From assembly GCA_963823505.1 (NCBI GenBank), contig CAWGLY010000005.1:1798001-1862000 (forward strand): a DNA stretch of 64,000 bases. Reading direction: 5' to 3'. The DNA comes from DATHZQ01 sp963823505. Lineage in GTDB: Bacteria > Actinomycetota > Acidimicrobiia > Spongiisociales > UBA5794. The notes below the pieces were generated by a model. The model was given only the letters and a program-made list of their open reading frames with translations. It searched no databases and was not told the DNA's origin. Made by a program: the position numbers and the translations under genes. Shown one piece after another: positions 20,807 through 32,600 of this stretch. Position 1 is the stretch's first letter. Every line of letters begins with the position of its first letter.

Positions 20807-20836
20807 ACCATACAACGACATTTTGCGCGCTGTCAA
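20807..20836 (-). promoter_or_regulatory. rpoB-rpoC promoter
   Basis: On the minus strand a perfect -35 TTGACA (20831-20836) is separated by 18 bp from -10 TATGGT (20807-20812). It lies about 165 bp upstream of rpoB and directly downstream of a 7-mer repeat array. This is the best consensus promoter seen in the window. Confidence 0.7.
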
Positions 20837-20851
20837 GGATGAAAGCGCGAA

Positions 20852-20880
20852 GTATCCGGTATCCGGTATCCGGTATCCGG
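20852..20880. repeat. Short (GGTATCC)n array upstream of rpoB promoter
   Basis: About four copies of GGTATCC (three perfect, ends truncated), 15 bp upstream of the -35 box of rpoB. Its orientation is opposite to that of the rpsL-upstream array relative to the downstream gene. Confidence 0.9.
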
Positions 20881-20922
20881 ATGACGGTGGGCCCGGCAGC
20901 GAGCTTGCGGGTGCCTCAGCTT

Positions 20923-20948
20923 GCGGCTGGCCGGCGACCTCCAGCCGC
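20923..20948 (-). terminator. Hairpin after the giant adhesin gene
   Basis: GCGGCTGG and CCAGCCGC form a perfect 8-bp stem around a 10-nt GC-rich loop, beginning 9 nt after the adhesin stop codon. No T-tract follows, so termination is only a guess. Confidence 0.35.
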
Positions 20949-20956
20949 CACGCCTT

Positions 20957-23900
20957 TCAGTCGCGACGCATCCGGAGCCGCGTCATAGTGACCAGGGCTG
21001 CGCCCAGCAGGGCCAGCACCAGACCGAAGAGAGCGACTCGATCGCTGTCTGCACCGGTGAAGGGCAATGTGTCGCCCGGTGCCGCTTGGACGACGACGGT
21101 CACGACCGCCGTCACGGCGTTGCCGTTCTCGTCCGTCACCGTGTAGGTGAACGTGTCGGTGCCAACGAAGCCGGCGTCCGGTTGGTACGTGATGGTGCCG
21201 TCTGCGTTCAGCACGGCGAACCCGTTGGCCGGGTCGGACACATTGGTGATCGTGTAGCCGACACCACCGACGAAGCTGTCGTTGCCGAGCACGTCGATGA
21301 CCACGGCCTGGCCCTGCGTCGTTGTCGCAGAGTCGTCAACGGCGCCGGGCATGACCACCAGGTAGCCGAAGTCCAGTTCCCGGAAGGTCTCGCCGAGTCC
21401 GACGGTGACGACGAGCGACCCGTCGAGGGACCCATCCCACTCGTAGACCTGGGTCACACCGGAGGGAAGGGTCGACTGGTCGAGTTCGATCTGATATGTC
21501 CCGGGGACCAGGCCGGTGAAGAGGTACGGGCTGGCGGTGAAGGCGTCGCCGATCAGCACGTCATCAGCCGTACCCACGACTCCATCCGCGCCGGCCCACG
21601 TGAGCACGAGCCGAACGCCGGAGATCTGTGTCTCCGCACCGTCCTGGACCCCGTTCTCGTTGAGGTCGTACCAGACGATCCCCGTGAGCGCCGCCAGCGG
21701 ACCGGCCACTACCGTCACCGTTGCCGTGTCGCACAACCCGTCCGGGTCGCACACGGTGTAGGTGAAGGTGTCGGGCCCCTCAAAGCCGGGGTCAGGGGTG
21801 TAGGTGACGGTGCCGTTGTCGTTGATGACCACGGTGCCGTTGGCCGGCTGGGTCACGGAGTCGATGGTGAGTGGATCTCCATCGACGTCGGTGTCGTTGT
21901 CCAGCACAGGCACGTCGATCGGTGCCCCAGGGTCACCCGTGGCGGTGTCGTCCGCGGCGGTTGGGGCATCGTTCACAGGGGTGACGTCGACGGTCACCGT
22001 TGCCGTGTCGCACAACCCGTCCGGGTCACACACCGTGTAGGTGAACGTGTCGGTGCCGTTGAAGTCCGGGTCGGGAGTGTAGGTGACGGTGCCGTTGTCG
22101 TTGATGACCACGGTGCCGTTGGCCGGCTGCGTCACCGCATCCACCGTCAACGTGTCGCCGTCAACATCGCTGTCGTTGCCGAGAACCGGGATGTCGACCG
22201 ACGTGTCCTCAGCCGCGGTGGCATCGTCGTCGACGGCGGCCGGGGCATCGTTGACGGGATCGACGGTGACGGTCACCGTCGCCGTGTCACACACCTGGCT
22301 CGGATCGCAAACGGTGTAGGTGAACGTGTCGGTGCCGTTGAAGTCCGGGTTCGGGGTGTAGGTGACGGTGCCGTCGGCGTCGACCACCACCGAACCGTTG
22401 GCAGGCTGCGTCACCGCATCCACCACCAACGTGTCCCCATCGATATCGGTGTCGTTGGGGAGCACGTCGATGTCGACGGGCGTGTCTTCGTCGGTTGTTG
22501 CCGAGTCTTCCTCAGCAACGGGCGCATCATTGATGGGGTTGACCGTGATCGTGACGGTGGCGGTGTCGCATAGCCCGTCAGGGTCGCAGACCGTGTAGGT
22601 GAACGTGTCGGTGCCGTTGAAGTCCGGGTTCGGGGTGTACGTGACGGTGCCGTCGGCCTCGATCACCACGCTGCCGCTGGCCGGCTGCGTCACCGAGTCG
22701 AGCGTGAGGACATCGCCATCGACGTCGGAATCGTTGCTGAGCACGTCGATGTTGACCTGAGTGTCTTCGTCGACGGCCGATGCGTCGTCGTTGGCCACCG
22801 GCGCATCATTGACGGGGTCGACGGTGACGGTCACGGTGGCGGTGTCACACAACCCGTCAGGGTCACACACCGTATAGGTGAACGTGTCCGTCCCGTTGAA
22901 GTCCGGGTTCGGGGTGTAGGTGACGGTGCCGTCGGCGTCGACCACCACCGAACCGTTGGCAGGCTGCGTCACCGCATCCACCACCAACGTGTCCCCATCG
23001 ATGTCCGAGTCGTTGGCCAACACGTCGATGTCGACCGCAGTGTCCTCATCCGTCGTTGCCGTGTCATCGTTCGCCACCGGCGCATCATTCACCGAGTTCA
23101 CCGTCACCGTCACCGTGGCGGTGTCACACAACCCGTCAGGATCACACACGTCATACGTAAACGTGTCGACACCGTTGAAATCAGGGTTCGGGGTGTAGGT
23201 GACGGTGCCGTCAGCCTCGACCACCACCGAACCGTTGGCCGGCTGCGTCACCGCATCCACCACCAACACATCCCCATCCACATCCGAGTCGTTGCCGAGG
23301 ACATCGACATTCACCGGAACTTCCTCATCGGTCGTCTCCGCATCATCGTTGGCGACGGGGGCGTCGTTGACGGGGTCGACGGTGACGGTCACCGTGGCGG
23401 TGTCACACAACCCGTCAGGGTCACACACCGTGTACGTGAACGTATCGGTGCCGTTGAAGTCCGGGTTCGGGGTGTAGGTGACGGTGCCGCCGTCGTCGAT
23501 CACGACCGTCCCGTTGGCGGGCTGCGTCACGGAGTCGATCGTCAGCGGATCGCCGTCGATGTCCGAGTCGTTGCCCAACACGTCGATGTCGACCGCAGTG
23601 TCCTCATCCGTCGTTGCCGTGTCATCGTTCGCCACCGGAGCATCATTCACCGAGTTCACCGTCACCGTCACCGTGGCGGTGTCACACAACCCGTCAGGAT
23701 CACACACGTCATACGTAAACGTGTCGACACCGTTGAAATCAGGATCCGGGGTGTAGGTGACGGTCCCGTCAGCCTCGACCACCACACTGCCGTTCGCCGG
23801 CTGCGTCACCGCATCCACCACCAACACATCCCCATCCACATCCGAGTCGTTGCCGAGGACATCGACATTCACCGGAACTTCCTCATCGGTCGTCTCAGCA

Positions 23901-24367
23901 TCATCGTTGGCGACGGGCGCGTCGTTGACGGGGTCGACGGTGACGGTCACCGTGGCGGTGTCACACAACCCGTCAGGGTCACACACCGTATAGGTGAACG
24001 TGTCCGTCCCGTTGAAATCAGGATCCGGGGTATAGGTGACGGTGTCATCGTTCGGATCGGCCGGCGTGCCGCCGTCGTCGATCACGACCGACCCGTTGGC
24101 GGGCTGCGTCACGGAGTCGATCGTCAGCGGATCGCCGTCGATGTCCGAGTCGTTGGCCAACACGTCGATGTCGACCGCAGTGTCCTCATCCGTCGTTGCC
24201 GTGTCATCGTTCGCCACCGGAGCATCATTCACCGAGTTCACCGTCACCGTCACCGTGGCGGTGTCACACAACCCATCAGGATCACACACGTCATACGTGA
24301 ACGTATCGGTACCGTTGAAATCAGGGTTCGGGGTGTAGGTGACGGTCCCGTCAGCCTCGACCACCAC
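20957..24367 (-). CDS. Giant adhesin, C-terminal open segment (sorting signal)
   Basis: Open frame of 1136 codons covering the last ~9 Big_9-like repeats. It also holds an SdrD_B-type domain (LTGIVWYDLNENGVQDGAE, about 21,350-21,690), a final divergent repeat (AVDDSATTTQGQAVVIDVLG) and the LPFTG-hydrophobic-RLRMRRD tail. Its apparent start at 24367 is a frameshift point rather than a true start. There the repeat consensus CCACCACACTGCCG reads CCACCACCTGCCG (one base fewer). Confidence 0.7.
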   Translation of the reverse strand: MVVEADGTVTYTPNPDFNGTDTFTYDVCDPDGLCDTATVTVTVNSVNDAPVANDDTATTDEDTAVDIDVLANDSDIDGDPLTIDSVTQPANGSVVIDDGGTPADPNDDTVTYTPDPDFNGTDTFTYTVCDPDGLCDTATVTVTVDPVNDAPVANDDAETTDEEVPVNVDVLGNDSDVDGDVLVVDAVTQPANGSVVVEADGTVTYTPDPDFNGVDTFTYDVCDPDGLCDTATVTVTVNSVNDAPVANDDTATTDEDTAVDIDVLGNDSDIDGDPLTIDSVTQPANGTVVIDDGGTVTYTPNPDFNGTDTFTYTVCDPDGLCDTATVTVTVDPVNDAPVANDDAETTDEEVPVNVDVLGNDSDVDGDVLVVDAVTQPANGSVVVEADGTVTYTPNPDFNGVDTFTYDVCDPDGLCDTATVTVTVNSVNDAPVANDDTATTDEDTAVDIDVLANDSDIDGDTLVVDAVTQPANGSVVVDADGTVTYTPNPDFNGTDTFTYTVCDPDGLCDTATVTVTVDPVNDAPVANDDASAVDEDTQVNIDVLSNDSDVDGDVLTLDSVTQPASGSVVIEADGTVTYTPNPDFNGTDTFTYTVCDPDGLCDTATVTITVNPINDAPVAEEDSATTDEDTPVDIDVLPNDTDIDGDTLVVDAVTQPANGSVVVDADGTVTYTPNPDFNGTDTFTYTVCDPSQVCDTATVTVTVDPVNDAPAAVDDDATAAEDTSVDIPVLGNDSDVDGDTLTVDAVTQPANGTVVINDNGTVTYTPDPDFNGTDTFTYTVCDPDGLCDTATVTVDVTPVNDAPTAADDTATGDPGAPIDVPVLDNDTDVDGDPLTIDSVTQPANGTVVINDNGTVTYTPDPGFEGPDTFTYTVCDPDGLCDTATVTVVAGPLAALTGIVWYDLNENGVQDGAETQISGVRLVLTWAGADGVVGTADDVLIGDAFTASPYLFTGLVPGTYQIELDQSTLPSGVTQVYEWDGSLDGSLVVTVGLGETFRELDFGYLVVMPGAVDDSATTTQGQAVVIDVLGNDSFVGGVGYTITNVSDPANGFAVLNADGTITYQPDAGFVGTDTFTYTVTDENGNAVTAVVTVVVQAAPGDTLPFTGADSDRVALFGLVLALLGAALVTMTRLRMRRD

Positions 24368-26073
24368 CTGCCGTTGGCCGGCTGCGTCACCGCATCCACC
24401 ACCAACACATCCCCATCCACATCCGAGTCGTTGCCGAGGACATCGACATTCACCGGAACTTCCTCATCGGTCGTCTCAGCATCATCGTTCGCCACCGGCG
24501 CATCATTCACCGCATCCACCGTCACCGTCACCGTCGCAGTGGAGCAGTTCGGTGGCACGCCGTCGTCGCACGCCGTGTAGGTGAACGTGTCCGTCCCGTT
24601 GAAATCAGGATCCGGGGTATACGTCACCGTGCCATCGGTCTCGATCACCACACTGCCGTTGGCGGGCTGGGTCACGGAGTCGGTGATGAGCGGATCGCCA
24701 TCGGGGTCCGAGTCGTTCACCAACACATCGACGCTGACCGGCGTGTCCTCCGGCGTCGCCGCCGAATCGTCGACGAGGTCGGGGGCTGTGTTGTCGGTCA
24801 CCAGCACCGTCACGACAGCCGTGTCACAGAGACCGGCGAAGTCGCAGACCTGGTATTCGAACGTGTCGGTGCCGGTGAAGTCCAGGGCAGGCGTGTAGGT
24901 GATGGTTCCGTCGGCCTCCACGACTGCGGTGCCGTTGCCGGGCGTCGTGGTCACGGTGACTGACCCTGAGTCGATGCCATCGTCGACGTCCAAGTCGTTG
25001 TTGAGGACCGGCACCGTCACGGCGAAGCCCTGCTCGGTCGAGTCGGCGTCGTCGTTGGCGACGGGGGCGTCGTTGACGGGGTCGACGGTGACGGTCACCG
25101 TGGCGGTGTCACACAACCCGTCAGGGTCACACACCGTGTACGTGAACGTATCGGTGCCGTTGAAGTCCGGGTTCGGGGTGTAGGTGACGGTGCCGTCGGC
25201 GTCGACCACCACCGAACCGTTGGCAGGCTGCGTCACCGCATCCACCACCAACGTGTCCCCGTCGATGTCCGAGTCGTTGGCCAACACGTCGATGTCGACC
25301 GCAGTGTCCTCATCCGTCGTTGCCGTGTCATCGTTCGCCACCGGCGCATCATTCACCGAGTTCACCGTCACCGTCACCGTGGCGGTGTCACACAACCCGT
25401 CAGGATCACACACGTCATACGTGAACGTGTCGACACCGTTGAAATCAGGATCCGGGGTGTAGGTGACGGTCCCGTCAGCCTCGACCACCACACTGCCGTT
25501 CGCCGGCTGCGTCACCGCATCCACCACCAACACATCCCCATCCACATCCGAGTCGTTGCCGAGGACATCGACATTCACCGGAACTTCCTCACCCGTCGTC
25601 TCAGCATCACCGTTCGCCACCGGCGCATCATTCACCGCATCCACCGTCACCGTCACCGTCGCGGTGTCACACAGCGGAGTCGGGTCGCAGATGGTGTAAG
25701 TGAACGTGTCCGTCCCGTTGAAATCGGGATCCGGGGTATAGGTGACGGTGTCATCGTTCGGATCGGCCGGCGTGCCGCCGTCGTCGATCACGACCGTCCC
25801 GTTGGCGGGCTGCGTCACGGAGTCGATCGTCAGCGGATCGCCGTCGATGTCCGAGTCGTTGGCCAACACGTCGATGTCGACCGCAGTGTCCTCATCCGTC
25901 GTTGCCGTGTCATCGTTCGCCACCGGAGCATCATTCACCGAGTTCACCGTCACCGTCACCGTGGCGGTGTCACACAACCCATCAGGATCACACACGTCAT
26001 ACGTAAACGTGTCGACACCGTTGAAATCAGGATCCGGGGTGTAGGTGACGGTCCCGTCAGCCTCGACCACCAC
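24250..26073 (-). CDS. Giant adhesin, middle open segment A
   Basis: 607-codon frame containing about six Big_9-like repeats. One unit is atypical (DSTEQGFAVTVPVLNNDLDV, with CDFAGLCDTA) and another carries CDDGVPPNCST in place of the usual CDPDGLCDT. The last ~40 residues of this frame, beyond 24367, are out-of-frame read-through. It is bounded by a one-base insertion near 26073 (CACACGTGCC against CACACTGCC) and the deletion near 24367. Confidence 0.6.
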   Translation of the reverse strand: MVVEADGTVTYTPDPDFNGVDTFTYDVCDPDGLCDTATVTVTVNSVNDAPVANDDTATTDEDTAVDIDVLANDSDIDGDPLTIDSVTQPANGTVVIDDGGTPADPNDDTVTYTPDPDFNGTDTFTYTICDPTPLCDTATVTVTVDAVNDAPVANGDAETTGEEVPVNVDVLGNDSDVDGDVLVVDAVTQPANGSVVVEADGTVTYTPDPDFNGVDTFTYDVCDPDGLCDTATVTVTVNSVNDAPVANDDTATTDEDTAVDIDVLANDSDIDGDTLVVDAVTQPANGSVVVDADGTVTYTPNPDFNGTDTFTYTVCDPDGLCDTATVTVTVDPVNDAPVANDDADSTEQGFAVTVPVLNNDLDVDDGIDSGSVTVTTTPGNGTAVVEADGTITYTPALDFTGTDTFEYQVCDFAGLCDTAVVTVLVTDNTAPDLVDDSAATPEDTPVSVDVLVNDSDPDGDPLITDSVTQPANGSVVIETDGTVTYTPDPDFNGTDTFTYTACDDGVPPNCSTATVTVTVDAVNDAPVANDDAETTDEEVPVNVDVLGNDSDVDGDVLVVDAVTQPANGRWWSRLTGPSPTPRTLISTVPIRSRMTCVILMGCVTPPR

Positions 26074-26235
26074 ACGTGCCGTTGGCCGGCTGCGTCACCG
26101 CATCCACCACCAACACATCCCCATCCACATCCGAGTCGTTGCCGAGGACATCGACATTCACCGGAACTTCCTCATCGGTCGTCTCAGCATCATCGTTGGC
26201 GACGGGGGCGTCGTTGACGGGGTCGACGGTGACGG

Positions 26236-26652
26236 TCACCGTGGCGGTGTCACACAACCCGTCAGGGTCACACACCGTGTACGTGAACGTGTCCGTCCCG
26301 TTGAAATCCGGATCCGGGGTATAGGTGACGGTGTCATCGTCGGCGGCGGCGTGCCGCCGTCGTCGATCACGACCGTCCCGTTGGCGGGCTGCGTCACGGA
26401 GTCGATCGTCAGCGGATCGCCGTCGATGTCCGAGTCGTTGCCCAACACGTCGATGTCGACCGCAGTGTCCTCATCCGTCGTTGCCGTGTCATCGTTCGCC
26501 ACCGGAGCATCATTCACCGAGTTCACCGTCACCGTCACCGTGGCGGTGTCACACAACCCATCAGGATCACACACGTCATACGTGAACGTATCGGTGCCGT
26601 TGAAATCAGGGTTCGGGGTGTAGGTGACGGTCCCGTCAGCCTCGACCACCAC
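26236..26652 (-). CDS. Giant adhesin, short open segment B
   Basis: 138-codon frame with one full Big_9-like repeat between two frameshifts. At 26652 an extra G gives CACACGTGCC. Near 26330-26340 a stretch that elsewhere reads TCGTTCGGATCGGCCGGCG is shortened by four bases. The adjoining region 26073-26330 continues in a third frame and is equally repeat-like (VNVDVLGNDSDVDGD). Confidence 0.5.
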   Translation of the reverse strand: MVVEADGTVTYTPNPDFNGTDTFTYDVCDPDGLCDTATVTVTVNSVNDAPVANDDTATTDEDTAVDIDVLGNDSDIDGDPLTIDSVTQPANGTVVIDDGGTPPPTMTPSPIPRIRISTGRTRSRTRCVTLTGCVTPPR

Positions 26653-29600
26653 ACGTGCCGTTGGCCGGCTGCGTCACCGCATCCACCACCAACACATCCC
26701 CATCCACATCCGAGTCGTTGCCGAGGACATCGACATTCACCGGAACTTCCTCATCGGTCGTCTCAGCATCATCGTTGGCGACGGGGGCGTCGTTGACGGA
26801 GTCGACGGTGACGGTCACCGTGGCGGTGTCACACAACCCGTCAGGGTCACACACCGTGTACGTGAACGTGTCGGTGCCGTTGAAGTCCGGGTTCGGGGTA
26901 TAGGTGACGGTGTCATCGTTCGGATCGGCCGGCGTGCCGCCGTCGTCGATCACGACCGACCCGTTGGCGGGCTGCGTCACGGAGTCGATCGTCAGCGGAT
27001 CGCCGTCGATGTCAGAGTCGTTGGCCAACACGTCGATGTTCACCGGTGTGTCCTCCGGCGTCGCCGCAAAATCGTCGACAGCGACCGGCACATCGGCGCC
27101 GGAGGCCACGTCGACCGTGACGGTTGCGGTGTCGCAGAGGCCATCGGGATCGCATGCCGTGTAGGTGAAAGTGTCGGTGCCGTTGAAGTCCGGGTCCGGG
27201 GTATACGTCACGGTCCCGTCGGCCTCGATCACCACCGAGCCGTTCGCCGGCTGCGTCACCGCATCCACCACCAACACGTCCCCATCGACATCCGTATCGT
27301 TGGCGAGCACGTCGATGTTCACCGGTGTGTCCTCGTCGGTGGTGGCCGCATCGTCGTTCGCCACCGGCGCATCATTGACGGGATCAACCGTGATCGTGAC
27401 CGTTGCGATGTCGCAGAGCCCGCCGGGGTCACATGCCGTGTACGTGAAAGTGTCCGTGCCGTTGAAATCGGGATCCGGGGTGTACATCACGGTCCCGTCG
27501 GCCTCGATCACCACCGAGCCGTTCGCCGGCTGCGTCACCGCATCCACGACGAGCACATCGCCGTCCGGGTCGGTGTCGTTGGCGAGCACGTCGACGTTGA
27601 CAGGTGTGTCTTCAGGAGTCGTGCCGGCATCGTCGACCGCATCGGGAGCGTCGTTGACCGGGTTGACCGTGATCGTCACCGTCGCCGTGTCACACAGCCC
27701 ATCAGGGTCACAGGCGTCATACGTGAACGTGTCCGTCCCGTTGAAGTCCGCATCCGGGGTATAGGTAACCGTCCCGTCGGCCTCGATCACCACGCTGCCG
27801 TTGGCCGGCTGCGTCACCGCATCCACCACCAACACATCGCCGTCCACATCCGAGTCGTTGGCGAGGACATCGATGTTCACCGGTGTGTCCTCGTCGGTCG
27901 TGTCGGCGTCGTCGTTCGCCACGGGGGCATCGTTCACCGGGTCGACGGTGATCGACACGATCGCGGTGTCACACAGCCCGTCGGTGTCGCAGATCTCATA
28001 CGTGAAGGTGTCGGTGCCCGTGAAATCCTGATTGGGGGTGTACTCGAAGGTCCCGTCGCCGTTGTTCGTCACGGTGCCGTTCGTCGGGCCGGTCACGACG
28101 GCGGTCGTCGTCGGGTCGAGGTTGCCGTCGACGTCGGTGTCGTTCGCCGCCGCATCCACGGTCACCGGGGTGTCCTCAGGCGTCGTTGCCGTGTCATCGT
28201 TCGCCACGGGGGCGTCATTGACCGGATCGACGGTGATCGTCACCGTCGCCGTATCGCACAGCCCATCTGGGTCGCATGCGTCATACGTGAAAGTATCGGT
28301 CCCGGTGAAGTCCAGGTTTGGCGTGTAGTCGAACGACCCATCGGCGTTGAGGGTGAGCGTGCCGTTGGCCGGGCCCGTCACCACGGTCGCCGTCAGCGCA
28401 TCACCGTCGACGTCGGAATCGTTGCCGAGCACGCCGGGGACGGCGATGTTCAGCGGCGTTTCCTCGAGCGTGGAGTAGGCATCGTCGTTGGCCACCGGGG
28501 CGTCGTTCACCGGATCGACGGTGATGGTCGCAACAGCCGTATCGCAGAGGCCGCCGGGATCGCACGCTTCGTAGGTGAAGGTGTCGGTGCCGTTGAAGTC
28601 GGCATTGGGAACGTACTCGAACGACCCGTCGGGGTTCAGCGTGAGTGTGCCGTTGGTCGGACCCGTCAGCAGGGTCGCCGTCAGCGCATCGCCGTCGACG
28701 TCCGAGTCGTTGGCGAGCACGCCGGAGGCCGCGTCGACCGTCAGCGTCGTGTCCTCGGCCGTCGTGTAGCCGTCGTTCTCAGCCTCGGGCACGTCGTTCT
28801 CGGCGTCGACGGTCACCGTGACCGTGGCGGTGTCGCACAGCCCGTCGGTGTCGCAGACCTCGTAGACGAAGGTGTCGGTACCCGTGAAATCGACATTGGG
28901 GGTGTACTCGAACGTCCCGTCGCCGTTGTTCGCAACGGTGCCGTTGCCGGGACCCGTCTGCACCGTCGCCGTCGCCGGATCGAGGTTCCCGTCGACGTCC
29001 GTGTCGTTGGCGGCAACGTCGATGATGACGGGCACCTCCTCGGTGGTCGTTGCCGTGTCGTCGTTGGCGACCGGGGCATCGTTCACCGGATCGACCGTGA
29101 TGGTCACGGTGGCGGTGTCACACATCCCGTCGGTGTCACAGACCTCGTAGACAAAGGTGTCGGTGCCGTTGAAGTCCGCATTCGGCGTGTACTCGACCGA
29201 CCCATCGCCGTTCACGTTGACCGCTCCGTTGCCAGGTGTCGACGTGACCGTCACGGAGCCAGCGTCGAGGTTGCCATCGACGTCGGTGTCATTCGCCAGG
29301 ATGTCAACCGTGACGGGCGTGTCTTCCGGCGTCGTCGCGGCATCGTCGTTGGCCACCGGCGCATCGTTGACCGGGTCCACGGTGATCGTCACCGTGGCCG
29401 AATCACACAAGCCGGTGGCATCGCAGATCTCATACGTGAAGGTGTCGGTGCCGTTGAAGTCGGCGTTCGGGGTGTACTCGAACGTCCCATCGCCGTTGTT
29501 CGTCACCGTCCCGTTCGCCGGACCGGTCAACACGGTCGCCGTCGATGGGTCGAGGTTGCCGTCGACGTCGGTGTCATTCGCCGCCACATCCACCGTCACC

Positions 29601-32600
29601 GCAGTGTCCTCAGGCGTCGTTGCGGCGTCGTCGTTCGCCACCGGAGGCATCTTCACCGGGTCGACGGTGATCGACACGATCGCGGTGTCACACAGCCCGT
29701 CGGTGTCACAGATCTCATACGTGAAGGTGTCGGTGCCCGTGAAATCCTGATTGGGGGTGTACTCGAAGGTCCCGTCGCCGTTGTTCGTCACGGTGCCGTT
29801 CGTCGGGCCGGTCACGACGGCGGTCGTCGTCGGGTCGAGGTTGCCGTCGACGTCGGTGTCGTTCGCCGCCGCATCCACGGTCACCGGGGTGTCCTCAGGC
29901 GTCGTTGCCGTGTCATCGTTCGCCACGGGGGCGTCATTGACCGGATCGACGGTGATCGTCACCGTCGCCGAATCGCACAGCCCATCTGGGTCGCATGCGT
30001 CATACGTGAAAGTATCGGTCCCGGTGAAGTCCAGGTTTGGCGTGTAGTCGAACGACCCATCGGCGTTGAGGGTGAGCGTGCCGTTGGCCGGGCCCGTCAC
30101 CACGGTCGCCGTCAGCGCATCACCGTCGACGTCGGAATCGTTGCCGAGCACGCCGGGGACGGCGATGTTCAGCGGCGTTTCCTCGAGCGTGGAGTAGGCA
30201 TCGTCGTTGGCCACCGGGGCGTCGTTCACCGGATCGACGGTGATGGTCGCAACAGCCGTATCGCAGAGGCCGCCGGGATCGCACGCTTCGTAGGTGAAGG
30301 TGTCGGTGCCGTTGAAGTCGGCATTGGGAACGTACTCGAACGACCCGTCGGGGTTCAGCGTGAGTGTGCCGTTGGTCGGACCCGTCAGCAGGGTCGCCGT
30401 CAGCGCATCGCCGTCGACGTCCGAGTCGTTGGCGAGCACGCCGGAGGCCGCGTCGACCGTCAGCGTCGTGTCCTCGGCCGTCGTGTAGCCGTCGTTCTCA
30501 GCCTCGGGCACGTCGTTCTCGGCGTCGACGGTCACCGTGACCGTGGCGGTGTCGCACAGCCCGTCGGTGTCACAGACCTCGTAGACAAAGGTGTCGGTGC
30601 CGTTGAAGTCCGCATTCGGCGTGTACTCGACCGACCCATCGCCGTTCACGTTGACCGCTCCGTTGCCAGGTGTCGACGTGACCGTCACGGAGCCAGCGTC
30701 GAGGTTGCCATCGACGTCGGTGTCATTCGCCAGGATGTCAACCGTGACGGGCGTGTCTTCCGGCGTCGTCGCGGCATCGTCGTTGGCCACCGGAGCATCG
30801 TTGACCGGGTCCACGGTGATCGTCACCGTGGCCGAATCACACAAGCCGGTGGCATCGCAGATCTCATACGTGAAGGTGTCGGTGCCGTTGAAGTCGGCGT
30901 TCGGGGTGTACTCGAACGTCCCATCGCCGTTGTTCGTCACCGTCCCGTTCGCCGGACCGGTCAACACGGTCGCCGTCGATGGGTCGAGGTTGCCGTCGAC
31001 GTCGGTGTCGTTCGCCGCCACATCCACCGTCACCGCAGTGTCCTCAGGCGTCGTTGCGGCGTCGTCGTTCGCCACGGGGGCATCGTTCACCGGGTCGACG
31101 GTGATCGACACGATCGCGGTGTCACACAGCCCGTCGGTGTCACAGATCTCATACGTGAAGGTGTCGGTGCCCGTGAAATCCTGATTGGGGGTGTAGGTGA
31201 AGGTGCCGTCCCCGTTGTTCGTCACCGTCCCGTTGGCCGGATCGGTCAGGGCCGTGGCCGTGGTCGGATCCAGATTCCCGTCCACATCCGTGTCGTTCGC
31301 CGCCGCATCCACCGTCACCGCAGTGTCCTCAGGCGTGGTTGCGGCGTCGTCGTTGGCCACCGGCGGGTCATTGACCGGATCGACCGTCACCGTCACGGCG
31401 GCGGTGTCACACAATCCGTCGGTGTCACAGATCTCATACGTGAAGGTGTCGGTGCCCGTGAAATCCTGATTGGGGGTGTACTCGAAGGTCCCGTCCCCGT
31501 TGGCGACGACCGTCCCATTCGCCGGATCGGTCAGCACGGTGGCGGTGGCTGGATCGAGGTTGGCGTCCACGTCAGTGTCGTTGGCGGCTGCGTCCACCGT
31601 CACCGGCGTGTCCTCATCCGTGGTCGCCGCGTCGTCATTCGCCACCGGCGGGTCATTGATCGGATCGACCGTCACCGTCACGGTGGCAGTGTCACACAAG
31701 CCGTCGGTGTCACAGATCTCGTAGGTGAACGAGTCGGTGCCGTTGAAATCGTCATTCGGGGTGTACGTGAACGTCCCGTCACCGTTGCTGGTCACCGTCC
31801 CGTTGGCCGGATCGGTTAGTGCCGTTGCCGAGGTCGGATCGAGGCTGCCGTCGACATCGGTGTCATTCGCCGCGGCGTCCACCGTCACCGGCGTGTCCTC
31901 ATCCGTGGTAGCCGCGTCGTCCACCGCGACCGGCGGGTCGTTCACCGGCAGCACCTCGATCGTCACGGTCGCCTCGGCACACAGCCCGGTCGTGTCACAG
32001 ATCTGATACGTGAACGAATCCGTGCCGTTGAAATCCGCATTCGGGGTGTACGTGAACGTGCCATCCCCGTTGCTCGCCACCGTCCCATTCGCCGGATCAG
32101 CCACCACCGTCGCCGTGGCCGGATCCAAATTGCCGTCCACGTCGGTGTCATTGGCGGCGGCATCTACCGTCACCGGCGCATCCTCGAGTGTCGATACCTC
32201 GTCATCCACGGCTACGGGCGCATCATCGACCGGAGCCACGAACACCGTCACCGTGGCGGTGTCACACAAGCCGTCGGTGTCACAGATCTCATACGTGAAC
32301 GAATCCGTGCCGTTGAAGTCCGCATTCGGGGAGTAAGTGAATGTCCCATCCCCGTTGCTCGCCACCGTCCCATTCGCCGGATCAGCCACCACCGTCGCCG
32401 TGGCCGGATCCAAGTTCCCGTCCACATCGGTGTCGTTGGCCGCAGCATCAACCGTGACCGCCGTGTCCTCCGGCGTCGAAGCCGTATCATCGTTTGCCAC
32501 CGGCGGATCGTTCACCGGCGTGACGTCAATCGTGGCCGTCGCCGTGTCACACAGCCCGTCCGGATCGCACGCCTCATACGTGAAGCTGTCCGTGCCGTTG

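Noticed and set aside
26624..31819. Long plus-strand open frame (1731 codons, Arg/Val/His-rich) opposite the adhesin
   Set aside because: It is a codon-bias shadow of the minus-strand repeats, and its sequence simply mirrors the repeat period. No signal, domain or ribosome binding site supports it.
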